From Sphingomonas sp. BK580 (GTDB lineage Bacteria; Pseudomonadota; Alphaproteobacteria; Sphingomonadales; Sphingomonadaceae), in NCBI RefSeq assembly GCF_014194975.1, contig NZ_JACIAY010000002.1:248001-312000 (forward strand): a stretch of 64,000 bases of DNA, in the 5' to 3' direction. Positions 16,351 to 25,075 of this stretch are shown here, piece by piece (position 1 is the stretch's first letter; each line of letters opens with the position of its first letter). The notes beneath the pieces were generated by a model. The model was not told the DNA's origin and made no database searches. It saw only the letters and a list, made by a program, of their open reading frames with translations. Both the position numbers and the translations under genes were made by a program.

Positions 16351-17344
16351 GGCGGCCAAGCCGCGCGTCGGCTTCCTCGGCACCGGCTGGATCGGGCGCC
16401 ACCGCATGGCGGCGATGATCGCGAGCGGCAGCATCGAGCCGGTCGCGGTCTGCGAGCCGGGATCAGACAACCGGCGCGAGGCGCTCGCGCTCGCGCCGGG
16501 ACTGCGGGCGGTCGAGTCGCTCGACGCGTTGCTCGCGCTCGAACTCGACGGCGTCGTGATCGCGACGCCGAGCGCGCTCCACGCCGACCAGTCGATCCGG
16601 GCGCTCGAGGCGGGCGCGGCGGTGTTCTGCCAGAAGCCGCTGGGGCGCGACGCTGGCGAGGCGGCGGCGGTGGTGGCGGCAGCGCGCGCGGCCGATCGGC
16701 TGCTCGGGCTCGATCTGTCGTACCGCTTCACCGAGGGGGTGCGCCAGATCGGGGAGCTGCTCGCCCGCGACGCGCTCGGCCGGCTGTTCGCGATCGATCT
16801 CACCTTCCACAACGCCTACGGCCCGGACAAGCCGTGGTTCTACGACCGGGCACAGGCGGGGGGCGGCTGCGTGATGGACCTCGGCATCCATCTCGCCGAC
16901 CTGGCGCTGTGGCTCACTGGCTTCCCGGAGGCGGAGGTCACCGACGCCGCGCTCTATGCCGGCGGCGCACCGCTCGATGCGGAGGCGGTAGAGGATTATG
17001 CGGTCGCGACGGTCCGGCTGGGCAGTGGCGTGACGCTGCGGTTGGCCTGTTCCTGGCGGCTCCACGCCGGGCAGGACGCGGTGATCGAGGCGGCCTTCTA
17101 CGGCGCGGCGGGGGGCGCGGCGCTGCGCAACGTCGGCGGCTCGTTCTACGATTTCACGGCCGAGCATTTCCGCGGCACCGCGCGCGAGACACTGGCGCTG
17201 CCGCCGGACGACTGGGGCGGCCGCGCCGCGGTCGACTGGGCCGAGCGGCTGGCCGCGGGCGCGCGCTTCGACGAGGGGGCGGAGCGGTTCGTGCGCACCG
17301 CTGCCTTGCTCGACTCGATCTACGCGCGGGCGCGGGAGCGGTAG
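16343..17344 (+). CDS. Gfo/Idh/MocA-family sugar oxidoreductase
   Basis: 333 residues from TTG 16343, overlapping the MDR stop by 8 nt. The N-terminal Rossmann loop is VGFLGTGWIGRHR. The family's Lys-Pro motif is CQKPLGRDAGEAA, and the C-terminal half has GGGCVMDLGIHLADLALWLTG with the catalytic Asp-x3-His. These NAD(P) enzymes oxidise or reduce sugar hydroxyls. Paired with the MDR enzyme it may carry out successive redox steps on one sugar. Confidence 0.85.
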   Translation: MGRAAKPRVGFLGTGWIGRHRMAAMIASGSIEPVAVCEPGSDNRREALALAPGLRAVESLDALLALELDGVVIATPSALHADQSIRALEAGAAVFCQKPLGRDAGEAAAVVAAARAADRLLGLDLSYRFTEGVRQIGELLARDALGRLFAIDLTFHNAYGPDKPWFYDRAQAGGGCVMDLGIHLADLALWLTGFPEAEVTDAALYAGGAPLDAEAVEDYAVATVRLGSGVTLRLACSWRLHAGQDAVIEAAFYGAAGGAALRNVGGSFYDFTAEHFRGTARETLALPPDDWGGRAAVDWAERLAAGARFDEGAERFVRTAALLDSIYARARER

Positions 17345-17367
17345 CGGGGCGGATCACGCCGCCCCGC
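17344..17367. terminator. 9-bp perfect hairpin between convergent genes
   Basis: Arms GCGGGGCGG (17344-17352) and CCGCCCCGC (17359-17367) sit directly after the Gfo/Idh/MocA stop and just before the stop of the convergent old yellow enzyme at 17375. No T-tract. Confidence 0.6.
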
Positions 17368-17374
17368 CCGGAGC

Positions 17375-18496
17375 TCAGCTCTCCGCGCTGCCTTCCACGT
17401 CGAACAGCGAGCGATACTGGCGCGGCTGCGATCGCAGATACTGGTCGGGCGCCTTCACTCGCCCGCCGAGATGCGCCGCGGCGTGCCAGGGCCAGCGCGG
17501 GTCGTAGAGGATCGTGCGAGCCAGCGCGATCAGGTCCGCGTCGCCGGTGCCGACGATCGCCTCGGCCTGCTCATAGTCGGTGATCAGCCCGACCGCGACG
17601 ACGGGGATCGACACCGCCCGCTTCACCGCGCGCGCCAGCGGCACCTGGTAGCTCGGCCCGACCGGTATGTCCTGGCGCGGGTCGAGGCCGCCGCTCGAGA
17701 CGTGGATCGCGGCGCAACCGCGCGCCTGCAGCGCCTGGGCGAAGGCGATCGTCTGCTCGGCGTCCCAGCCGCCCTCGACCCAGTCGCTGCCCGACACCCG
17801 CATCGTTACCGATCGCTCGGCGGGGAAGGCGGCGCGGACCGCGTCGAACACCTCGAGCGGGAAGCGCAGCCGGTTCTCGAGGCTGCCGCCATAGTCGTCG
17901 TCGCGCCGGTTCGACAGTGGGGAGAGGAATTGGTGCAGCAGATAGCCGTGCGCGCCGTGCAACTGGACCGCGTCGATCCCGAGCCGCGCCGCGCGATGTG
18001 CCGCCGCGACGAAGGCGTCGCGCACCCGCGCCAGTCCGTCACGGTCGAGCGCGGTGGGCGGGTTCTCGTCACCGGCGAAGGCGAGCGGCGAGGGGGCGAG
18101 CGTCTGCCAACCGTTGGCATGATCGGGCGCGAGCTGCTTGCCGCCTTTCCACGGCAGGTCGGTCGACGCCTTGCGACCGGCGTGTGCCAGCTGAATCGCG
18201 ATCGGCATGTCCGAGTGACGCCGCACCGACTCGAGCACGCGCGCCATCGCCGCCTCGGTGGCGTCGTCCCACAGGCCGACGTCGGCGTAGGTGATGCGGC
18301 CCTCGGGCTCGACTGCGGTGGCCTCGATCGTCAGCAGCGCCGCACCCGACAACGCGAGCTGGCCGAGATGGATCAGGTGCCAGTCGGTCATGCAGCCGTC
18401 CGCGGCCGAATATTGGCACATCGGCGCGACGACGATTCGGTTGGCCAGCGACAGTCCGCCGACCTCGAGTGGTTCGAATAGCTTGGGTCCGCTCAC
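17375..18496 (-). CDS. old yellow enzyme family NADH:flavin oxidoreductase (YqjM/XenA type)
   Basis: 373 residues from GTG. FMN TIM barrel with VVAPMCQYSA, whose Cys marks the YqjM/XenA class, then QLAHAGRK, substrate-binding VQLHGAHGYLLHQFLSPLSN and RRDDDYGGS, and C-terminal FMN phosphate binding (VVAVGLI, GDADLIALARTIL). It reduces activated alkenes, and sometimes nitro compounds, with NAD(P)H. It is not in an operon with its neighbours. Physiological substrate unknown. Confidence 0.9.
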   Translation of the reverse strand: MSGPKLFEPLEVGGLSLANRIVVAPMCQYSAADGCMTDWHLIHLGQLALSGAALLTIEATAVEPEGRITYADVGLWDDATEAAMARVLESVRRHSDMPIAIQLAHAGRKASTDLPWKGGKQLAPDHANGWQTLAPSPLAFAGDENPPTALDRDGLARVRDAFVAAAHRAARLGIDAVQLHGAHGYLLHQFLSPLSNRRDDDYGGSLENRLRFPLEVFDAVRAAFPAERSVTMRVSGSDWVEGGWDAEQTIAFAQALQARGCAAIHVSSGGLDPRQDIPVGPSYQVPLARAVKRAVSIPVVAVGLITDYEQAEAIVGTGDADLIALARTILYDPRWPWHAAAHLGGRVKAPDQYLRSQPRQYRSLFDVEGSAES

Positions 18497-18633
18497 GCGA
18501 GGCTCCTCAATGGGATGAGCGAGGGATACGCATCAGCCGCGTGCCGGTGCCGCGCGGCAGGCAGAGAGGGAATATTTACCCTAATGTGCGATCAGCCCGG
18601 TCGACGCACTCGAGCGCGACGGAGACACCCGAG

Positions 18634-18750
18634 ATGATCATCGCTGCCGGCTATGCCATGGGCTTCGGCTTCACGCTCGCCGCGGTGGCGCGGACCTGCT
18701 GGCGCCTGCGGCGCCGGCCCGCGCCGACCCTCGTCCGCGGCCTCGCCTGA
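18634..18750 (+). CDS. possible 38-residue membrane protein
   Basis: Starts MIIAAGYAMGFGF, with a GGAG site about 9 nt upstream of the ATG. One membrane helix (residues 2-20) is followed by a basic tail (RLRRRPAPTLVRGLA). A strong hairpin lies 8 nt after the stop, which favours a real gene. Function unknown. Confidence 0.45.
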   Translation: MIIAAGYAMGFGFTLAAVARTCWRLRRRPAPTLVRGLA

Positions 18751-18757
18751 CACGACA

Positions 18758-18788
18758 CGGCCGCGCCACCCATGGGGTGACGCGGCCG
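18758..18788. terminator. 14-bp hairpin between two small convergent genes
   Basis: Arms CGGCCGCGCCACCC (18758-18771) and GGGTGACGCGGCCG (18775-18788) have one mismatch and a 3-nt loop. It lies between the stops of the 38-residue and 45-residue genes and may serve both strands. Confidence 0.55.
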
Positions 18789-18814
18789 CGACGATCGGAC
18801 GGGGCCGACGGCGC

Positions 18815-18952
18815 TCAGGCGCGCGCACCGCCAGCGCGCTCGAGCATCGCCACCTCGACCGGCGTAAGGCCGGCGCGGGGGTCGTCGTTGACGCGCTTGG
18901 TCGCGCTCGCGACGGGCTTGGTGCGGAACAGGCTCAGCGTCTTGCTCTTCAT
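18815..18952 (-). CDS. small 45-residue protein of unknown function
   Basis: Starts MKSKTLSLFRTKPV, with GAGGT 5 nt before the ATG. A basic N-terminus is followed by NDDPRAGLTPVEVAMLERAGG, which looks like a short helix. No signal peptide. It is convergent with the 38-residue gene, with a hairpin between them. Confidence 0.55.
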   Translation of the reverse strand: MKSKTLSLFRTKPVASATKRVNDDPRAGLTPVEVAMLERAGGARA

Positions 18953-19070
18953 GGTTACCTCACAACGGGACAGGACATCTGTCGCTCGTCATGCGAGGAG
19001 AACCGGGTCGCTCTCGCTTTGTTCCCGTCGCGCGCGGTCCGGCGCGACCGACCGCGCGCCATGGCGAGGC

Positions 19071-19202
19071 TCAGCTCGGGTGCGCCTCTGATTCCTGCAC
19101 GTCGGGGGTGCGCTCGACCGGAACCGCGGGCGCGGGTGCGCGGTCCGAACCCGCGGGCGGCTCATCCAGGTCGTTCGGCTCGGGCTGGCGGTGATCGTCC
19201 AT
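19071..19202 (-). CDS. small acidic Pro-rich 43-residue protein
   Basis: Starts [16 protein letters not shown] behind an almost ideal AGGAGGAC ribosome site. Acidic and proline-rich, probably disordered, with no cysteine or membrane segment. It ends HPS. The strong translation signal is the main support. Function unknown. Confidence 0.55.
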   Translation of the reverse strand: MDDHRQPEPNDLDEPPAGSDRAPAPAVPVERTPDVQESEAHPS

Positions 19203-19323
19203 GGTCGTCCTCCTGCGGAAGCCCGGAGAACGCGCGACGACGGCAAACGTCGCGAGCGCAGCCGCCGGTGCGGGCGGTACCCGCGATCGACCTAGATCTG
19301 ATCTGATCTCACAAGGAGATAAT

Positions 19324-19400
19324 TGGTCGGGGAAAGAGGATTCGAACCTCCGGCCCCTGCGTCCCGAACACAGTGCTCTACCAGGCTGAGCTATTCCCCG
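19324..19400 (-). tRNA. tRNA-Pro (anticodon CGG)
   Basis: 77-nt cloverleaf read on the minus strand, from CGGGGAA to TTCCCCG-A-CCA, with the CCA encoded. The D arm is GCTC...GAGC. The anticodon stem CTGTG/CGCAG holds the loop TTCGGGA, anticodon CGG. The T loop TTCGAAT is normal. It decodes CCG, a heavily used codon here. Confidence 0.95.
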
Positions 19401-19442
19401 ACCAGGGTGCCGTCGAGCCCAGAGGCCGGCGACAGGGCGCGG

Positions 19443-19470
19443 CTTATATCAGCGCTTCGTCGGCGCGCAA
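19443..19470 (-). promoter_or_regulatory. probable sigma-70 promoter of tRNA-Pro
   Basis: On the minus strand TTGCGC (19465-19470) and TATAAG (19443-19448) are separated by 16 nt. The -10 lies about 43 nt upstream of the tRNA 5' end. Fits a housekeeping promoter. Confidence 0.5.
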
Positions 19471-19559
19471 GCGGCTAATCGCAGGCTCCGAACGATTGCT
19501 GTGCGTGCCCGCGCGCAAGCCTCTTGGCGGCGGCGCGCGGGCGTGGAAAGACCGGCGCC

Positions 19560-20141
19560 ATGTCGCTGATCGAGTGGGTCGCCACGCTGCTGGGAATCGC
19601 CTGTGTCGCGTTCGCGGCGCGGCGCAGCGTGTGGACCTTCCCCACTGCCATCGGCTCGGTGGCCCTGCTGGGTACCGTCGTCTTCGCGCAGCGGCTCTAC
19701 TCGGACGCCTTGCTCCAGGCCTTCTTCGTGGTCGCCAACTTCTACGGCTGGGCAACCTGGCAGCGCGAGCGACGACTCGCGGGCGAGGTGACGGTGGAGC
19801 GGCTGGGCGCGCCCGCGCGGCTCGGCTGGGCGGGCGCGATCGTCGCCGCGGCGCTGCTGTGGGGGGCGGCGATGCATCGCCTCACCGACGCGGCCTATCC
19901 CTGGTGGGACGCCGCTATCGCCGCCGCCAGCGTCGCGGCGCAGCTGCTGATGGCGCGTCGCGCGATCGAGCATTGGTGGTTGTGGATCGCGGTGGATATC
20001 GCGTCGGTGCCGCTCTACCTCGCCAAGCAGCTGTACCTCTTCGCCGCGCTCTACCTGGTCTATCTCGCGCTATCGGTGATCGGGCTGATCGAGTGGCGGC
20101 GTGCGCGCCAACCCGCGCCGGCGCTGGCGGTGCCGGCGTGA
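19560..20141 (+). CDS. pnuC: PnuC-family nicotinamide riboside transporter
   Basis: 193 residues, start ATG 19560. About seven membrane helices; the PnuC signature region reads VWTFPTAIGSV, FFVVANFYGWATWQRE and WWLWIAVDIASVPLYLAKQLYLFAALYLVYL. It facilitates uptake of nicotinamide riboside, trapped by phosphorylation. The next gene, a kinase of NadR type, starts at a GTG overlapping the stop by 4 nt. Confidence 0.88.
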   Translation: MSLIEWVATLLGIACVAFAARRSVWTFPTAIGSVALLGTVVFAQRLYSDALLQAFFVVANFYGWATWQRERRLAGEVTVERLGAPARLGWAGAIVAAALLWGAAMHRLTDAAYPWWDAAIAAASVAAQLLMARRAIEHWWLWIAVDIASVPLYLAKQLYLFAALYLVYLALSVIGLIEWRRARQPAPALAVPA

Positions 20142-20653
20142 CCCTCCGCACGATCTGCCTGCATGGGCCCGAGAGCACGGGCAAGTCGACGATGGCGCCG
20201 CGGCTCGCCAAGCAGTTCGACTCGGTCTGCGTCGCCGAGTTCGGGCGGACCTATTGCGAGCGCTACGGCACCGATCTCACCATGGCCGACCTGGTGGTGA
20301 TCGCGCACACGCAGGACATGAAGGCGCGCAAGGCGGTCGACTCGGGCGCGCGTCCGGTGATCCTCGACACCGACCCGCTGATGACCGCGGTCTGGGCGGA
20401 CATGATGTTCGGCCGTCGCGATCCCTGGTTCGCGCGCTGGGACAACGTGGCCGACCTGTACCTGCTGTTCGACATCGACCTGCCGTGGCAGCCGGACGGC
20501 ACCCGCCTGTTCGGCAACCGGGCGGCGCGCCAGCGCTTCTTCGACCTGTCGAAGCGCGAGCTGGAGCGCCGCGGCGTGCGCTGGGCGCTGGTGAGCGGCG
20601 AGGGGAGCCGCCGCTACCTCAACGCGCTCGACGCCATCCACGCCGCGGGGTGA
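20138..20653 (+). CDS. NadR-like ribosylnicotinamide kinase/ATPase
   Basis: 171 residues from GTG 20138, overlapping the pnuC stop. The P-loop is GPESTGKST at about residue 8, followed by VAEFGRTYCERYG and ILDTDPLMTAVWADMMFG, both typical of the C-terminal kinase domain of NadR. The adenylyltransferase and regulator domains of full NadR are absent. It probably phosphorylates imported nicotinamide riboside to NMN. Confidence 0.85.
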   Translation: MTLRTICLHGPESTGKSTMAPRLAKQFDSVCVAEFGRTYCERYGTDLTMADLVVIAHTQDMKARKAVDSGARPVILDTDPLMTAVWADMMFGRRDPWFARWDNVADLYLLFDIDLPWQPDGTRLFGNRAARQRFFDLSKRELERRGVRWALVSGEGSRRYLNALDAIHAAG

Positions 20654-20716
20654 GACGGGTGTCGGCCGCCGAATGGCTGGCGCGCTCGGTCACGCTGCGC
20701 TAGGCACCCGCGGATC

Positions 20717-22528
20717 ATGGCCACCCCGCTCGACACGATCCGCAATTTCTCGATCATCGCCCATATCGACCACGGCAAGTCGACCCTCGCCGACCGGCTG
20801 ATCCAGGCCACCGGCGGACTGACCGACCGCGAGATGAGCGAGCAGGTGCTCGACAACATGGAGATCGAGAAGGAGCGCGGGATCACGATCAAGGCGCAGA
20901 CCGTGCGCCTCTCGTACAAGGCGCAGGACGGCGCGACCTACACGCTCAACCTGATGGACACGCCGGGCCACGTCGACTTCGCCTATGAGGTCAGCCGCAG
21001 CCTCGCCGCGTGCGAGGGCGCGCTGCTGGTGGTCGACGCCGCGCAGGGCGTCGAGGCCCAGACGCTCGCCAACGTCTATCAGTCGATCGAGCACGATCAT
21101 GAGATCGTGCCCGTGATCAACAAGATCGATCTGCCCGCCGCCGAGCCCGAGAAGGTGCGGGCGGAGATCGAGGACGTGATCGGGCTCGACGCCTCCGAGG
21201 CGGTGCTCGCCAGCGCCAAGTCGGGGATCGGCATCGCCGACATCCTCGAGGCGATCGTGCGCAAGATCCCGCCGCCCAAGGGGAACGCCGACGCGCCGCT
21301 CAAGGCGATGCTGGTCGACAGCTGGTACGACCCGTATCTCGGCGTCGTCATCCTGGTGCGCGTGATCGACGGCACGCTGCGGAAGGGCCAGCAGGTCACC
21401 TTCATGCAGGCCGGCACGCAGCATCTGGTCGACCGCGTCGGCTGTTTCCGCCCCAAGATCGAGCAGCTGACCGATCTCGGCCCGGGCGAGATCGGCTTCA
21501 TCACCGCGCAGATCAAGGACGTGGCGATGGCGCGCGTCGGCGACACGCTGACCGACGCCAAGCGTCCCGCGGCGGAGGCGCTGCCGGGCTTCAAGGAAGT
21601 CCAGCCGGTCGTCTTCTGCGGCCTCTTCCCGGTCGACGCCAACGACTTCGAGAAGCTGCGCGAGAGCATCTCCAAGCTGCGGCTCAACGACGCCTCGTTC
21701 AGCTTCGAGATGGAGACCAGCGCGGCGCTCGGCTTCGGCTTCCGCTGCGGCTTCCTCGGGCTGCTTCACCTCGAGATCATCCAGGAGCGGCTGACCCGCG
21801 AGTACGACCTCGACCTGATCACCACCGCGCCCTCGGTGGTCTACCAGATCGAACTGACCCACGGCGGCGGGCATGTCGAGCTGCACAACCCGGCGGACAT
21901 GCCCGATCCCAACAAGATCGAGAGCATCAGCGAGCCGTGGATCGAGGCGGTGATCTACGTGCCCGACGAATATCTCGGCTCGATCCTGAAACTGTGCCAG
22001 GATCGCCGCGGCATCCAGAAGAACCTCACCTACGTCGGCGGGCGCGCGCAGGCGACGTACGAGCTGCCGCTCAACGAGGTCGTGTTCGACTTCTACGACC
22101 GGCTCAAGTCGCTGTCGAAGGGCTATGCCAGCTTCGACTATCACCAGATCGGCTACCGCGAGGGCGACCTGGTCAAGATGTCGATCCTCGTCAACGAGGA
22201 GCCGGTCGACGCGCTCAGCATGATCGTCCACCGCGGCACCGCCGAGGTGCGCGGGCGCGGCATGTGCGAGCGGCTCAAGGAGCTGATCCCACGCCACCTG
22301 TTCAAGATCCCGATCCAGGCGGCGATCGGCGGCAAGGTGATCGCGCGCGAGACGATCAGCGCGATGCGCAAGGACGTCACCGCCAAATGCTACGGCGGCG
22401 ACGCGACGCGTAAGCGCAAGCTGCTGGAGAAGCAGAAGAAGGGTAAGCTGAAGATGCGCGAGTACGGCAGCGTCAGCATCCCGCAGGAAGCCTTCATCGC
22501 CGCGCTCCGCATGGGGGACGAGAACTGA
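20717..22528 (+). CDS. lepA: elongation factor 4 (LepA)
   Basis: 603 residues, the normal LepA length. GTPase motifs: [14 protein letters not shown], switch [16 protein letters not shown] and [13 protein letters not shown]-like domains follow, and the LepA-specific C-terminal domain is visible ([22 protein letters not shown]). A ribosomal GTPase that acts on stalled or mis-translocated ribosomes and in ribosome biogenesis. It ends 3 nt before the stop of the convergent KTSC gene. Confidence 0.97.
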   Translation: MATPLDTIRNFSIIAHIDHGKSTLADRLIQATGGLTDREMSEQVLDNMEIEKERGITIKAQTVRLSYKAQDGATYTLNLMDTPGHVDFAYEVSRSLAACEGALLVVDAAQGVEAQTLANVYQSIEHDHEIVPVINKIDLPAAEPEKVRAEIEDVIGLDASEAVLASAKSGIGIADILEAIVRKIPPPKGNADAPLKAMLVDSWYDPYLGVVILVRVIDGTLRKGQQVTFMQAGTQHLVDRVGCFRPKIEQLTDLGPGEIGFITAQIKDVAMARVGDTLTDAKRPAAEALPGFKEVQPVVFCGLFPVDANDFEKLRESISKLRLNDASFSFEMETSAALGFGFRCGFLGLLHLEIIQERLTREYDLDLITTAPSVVYQIELTHGGGHVELHNPADMPDPNKIESISEPWIEAVIYVPDEYLGSILKLCQDRRGIQKNLTYVGGRAQATYELPLNEVVFDFYDRLKSLSKGYASFDYHQIGYREGDLVKMSILVNEEPVDALSMIVHRGTAEVRGRGMCERLKELIPRHLFKIPIQAAIGGKVIARETISAMRKDVTAKCYGGDATRKRKLLEKQKKGKLKMREYGSVSIPQEAFIAALRMGDEN

Positions 22529-22531
22529 GGG

Positions 22532-22780
22532 TCAGGCGGCGCGCTCGTCGAGCGGGTAGCGCCGCCGCCCGTCCGCCGGCGCGCCCTCGAAGCGGTCGCG
22601 CACCTCGGCGTTGAAATAGGCGCCGGCCGACGGCGCGCCGACCAGGGCGTCGTAGGTCGTGCGCGGAACGTCACGATACGCGTAGCGCCGCCCGGCGCGG
22701 AAGGTGACGAACAGCGTGCGCGTGTCGTCATCGTAGACGAGCCGTTCGATCAGCGACGAGGCGGGGCGATGCGCACGCAT
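22532..22780 (-). CDS. KTSC domain protein
   Basis: 82 residues. The pattern SSLIERLVYDDDTRTLFVTF, YAYRDVPRTTYDALVGAPSAGAYFN and VRDRFE matches the KTSC domain. The domain is named after Lys-tRNA synthetase C-terminal fusions and phage/RNA-associated proteins. Function unclear, possibly RNA binding. Its stop is 3 nt from the lepA stop. Confidence 0.8.
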   Translation of the reverse strand: MRAHRPASSLIERLVYDDDTRTLFVTFRAGRRYAYRDVPRTTYDALVGAPSAGAYFNAEVRDRFEGAPADGRRRYPLDERAA

Positions 22781-22898
22781 GCCGTGAGAGCGCCGCGCAC
22801 GGGCACGACGTTCCCGTCATCGCGACGAACCGAATCATCAGGGCGACGGAGCGCGCGCACTTGTTGAATCCCTGCCAAGACGATGCGATGGCACCCGC

Positions 22899-23654
22899 AT
22901 GCGTGCCCTCCTCTCGCTGCTCCTGCTGCTGCTCGCCGCCCCTGCGCTGGCGCAGGAGCGCGCCGCGCCGCTCGTCCTGGCCGCCGCGAGCCTGCAGGAG
23001 GCGATGACCGACGCCGCCGATGTCTGGGCCGGGCAGGGTCACCCGCGCCCGGTGCTCTCGTTCGCCGCCTCTTCAGCGCTGGCGCGACAGATCGTCGCGG
23101 GCGGCCGCGCCGACCTGTTCGCCTCGGCCGACGCCGACTGGATGGACGAGGTCGAGCGTCGCGGCCGGATCGTCCCGGGCACGCGCGCGGTGCTGGCGCG
23201 CAACCGGCTGGTGGTGGTGGCGCGCCCCGGCACACCCGACGTGAGCGCGCGCCGCGGCGCCGCGCTGGCACGCCGGCTTGGCGGCGCGCCGCTGGCGATG
23301 GCTGACCCGGCGGCGGTACCCGCGGGCAAATACGGCGAGGCCGCGCTGCGTGCGCTCGGCACCTGGGACGCGGTGAGCGGCCGTGTCGTACGTGCGGAGA
23401 ACGTCCGCGCCGCGCTGGTGCTGGTGGAGCGCGGCGCGGCGCCCTACGGCATCGTCTACGCTACCGACGCGCGCGCGTCGGCGAAGGTCCGGGTCGCGGG
23501 GGTCTTCCCGCGCGCCAGCCACCCGCCGATCGTCTACCCCGTCGCGCGGCTCACCGACGGTCCCGCGGCGCGCGAGGCGGAGGGCTTCCGTCGCTTCCTG
23601 CTCTCGCGGTCGGGGCAGACGATCCTCGCACGCCGCGGTTTCGTGCCGCGGTGA
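22899..23654 (+). CDS. modA: molybdate ABC transporter, periplasmic binding protein
   Basis: 251 residues. Signal peptide (residues 1-18, LLAAPALA). The ModA motifs are LAAASLQEAMTDAADVW, FAASSALARQIVAGGRADLFASAD, ADPAAVPAGKYGEAAL and GIVYATDA. It captures molybdate or tungstate in the periplasm. First gene of modABC; the next start overlaps by 4 nt. Confidence 0.92.
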   Translation: MRALLSLLLLLLAAPALAQERAAPLVLAAASLQEAMTDAADVWAGQGHPRPVLSFAASSALARQIVAGGRADLFASADADWMDEVERRGRIVPGTRAVLARNRLVVVARPGTPDVSARRGAALARRLGGAPLAMADPAAVPAGKYGEAALRALGTWDAVSGRVVRAENVRAALVLVERGAAPYGIVYATDARASAKVRVAGVFPRASHPPIVYPVARLTDGPAAREAEGFRRFLLSRSGQTILARRGFVPR

Positions 23655-24334
23655 GCGAGCTCGCCGCGATCGTGCGGCTCAGCTTGCTGGTGGGGGGCAG
23701 CGCGACGCTGGCGACGCTGCCGGTCGCCTTCGCGCTCGCCTGGGTGCTGGCGCGCTGGCACTTCCCGGGCAAGGTGCTGCTGGACGGGCTGATCCACCTG
23801 CCGCTGGTGGTGCCGCCCGTGGTGACCGGCTGGCTGCTGTTGCTCGCCTTCGCCCCGGCCGGCCCGATCGGCGGCGCGCTGGAGCGATGGTTCGGCGTCT
23901 CGGTCCTGTTCCGCTGGACGGGAGCGGCGATCGCCGCCGGCGTGATGGCGCTGCCGTTGATGGTGCGCGCGATCCGGCTCTCGCTGGAGGCGGTCGACCG
24001 TCGGCTCGAGCAGGCCGCGCGCACGCTCGGCGCGGGACGCTGGCGCAGCTACGCGACGGTGACGCTGCCGCTCGCGGCGCCGGGGATCGCGGCCGGCGCG
24101 GTACTCGGCTTCGCGCGCTCGATCGGCGAGTTTGGCGCGACCATCACCTTCGTCTCCAACGTGCCGGGCGAGACCCAGACGCTGCCGCTCGCGATCTACG
24201 CGGCGCTGCAGACACCCGGCGGCGAGGCGGCGGTGTGGCGGCTCGCGGCGGCGTCGGTGGCGCTGTCGCTCGCCGCCCTGGTGGTGGCGGAGTGGCTGGT
24301 GCGGCGCGCCGGGCGGGGCGTCCGTGTCCTTTGA
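23651..24334 (+). CDS. modB: molybdate ABC transporter, permease
   Basis: 227 residues from GTG. Six membrane helices. The EAA loop that contacts the ATPase reads EQAARTLGAGRWRSYATVTLPLAAPG. Start overlaps modA by 4 nt; the modC start lies 11 nt inside its end. Confidence 0.92.
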   Translation: MSELAAIVRLSLLVGGSATLATLPVAFALAWVLARWHFPGKVLLDGLIHLPLVVPPVVTGWLLLLAFAPAGPIGGALERWFGVSVLFRWTGAAIAAGVMALPLMVRAIRLSLEAVDRRLEQAARTLGAGRWRSYATVTLPLAAPGIAAGAVLGFARSIGEFGATITFVSNVPGETQTLPLAIYAALQTPGGEAAVWRLAAASVALSLAALVVAEWLVRRAGRGVRVL

Positions 24335-24929
24335 CGTCGACGTCACCGCCACGCGCGGCGGATCCGACGTGGGCGCGCGTTTCGCGGTGGGGGAGGGGCT
24401 CACCGTGTTGGTCGGTCCGTCGGGCGCGGGCAAGACCAGCCTGCTCGATATGGTCGCCGGCCTGCTGCGACCGGCGCGTGGGCATGTCCGCGTCGGCGGA
24501 CGGACGCTGTACGACTCGGCCGCGGGGATCGACCTGCCGCCGGAACGTCGCCGCGTCGGCTATGTCTTCCAGGACATGCGGCTGTTCCCACACCGGCGCG
24601 TGCGCGCCAACCTGCTGTACGGCGCGCCCGACCCGGCGCGATTGGCGGAAGTGGCGGCGATGCTCGACGTGACCCACCTGCTCGATCGCTGGCCGCGCAC
24701 GCTATCGGGCGGCGAGGCGCGGCGGATCGCGATCGGGCGCGCGTTGCTGAGCGACGCCACCTTCCTGCTGCTCGACGAGCCGCTGTCCTCGCTCGACGCG
24801 GCGCGACGCGAGGAAGCGGCGCGCGCGATCGAGCGGGTGCGCGACGCGCGAACGGTGCCGATCCTGATGGTCACGCACGATGGCGGCGAGGCCGAGCGGC
24901 TCGGCGACCGCGTGGTGGCGATCGCTTGA
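24324..24929 (+). CDS. modC: molybdate ABC transporter, ATPase without a TOBE domain
   Basis: 201 residues from GTG 24324. Walker A GPSGAGKTS, Q-loop FQDMRLFPHR, signature LSGGEARR, Walker B FLLLDEPLSSLD and the H-loop MVTHD are all present. The protein ends right after the ATPase domain. The usual C-terminal TOBE/Mop molybdate-sensing domain (about 120-150 residues) is missing, so feedback inhibition by molybdate seems unlikely here. Confidence 0.9.
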   Translation: MSFDVDVTATRGGSDVGARFAVGEGLTVLVGPSGAGKTSLLDMVAGLLRPARGHVRVGGRTLYDSAAGIDLPPERRRVGYVFQDMRLFPHRRVRANLLYGAPDPARLAEVAAMLDVTHLLDRWPRTLSGGEARRIAIGRALLSDATFLLLDEPLSSLDAARREEAARAIERVRDARTVPILMVTHDGGEAERLGDRVVAIA

Positions 24930-25075
24930 TCTTCACTGACCGCTCCCGCCAGCGTGCTCCTGCGAGGACAGGACCCGGCGTCGCGAGCGTCGTGCCGGCG
25001 GGTCAAGGCTCCGGCGGTCGCCGGGGCACGCTTCATTCCCCAACCAGCGCGATTACCCGCGCATGCGCCGGCCCG

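Noticed and set aside
20690..22297. Long minus-strand open frame (535 codons)
   Set aside because: Antisense of lepA, which is unmistakable.
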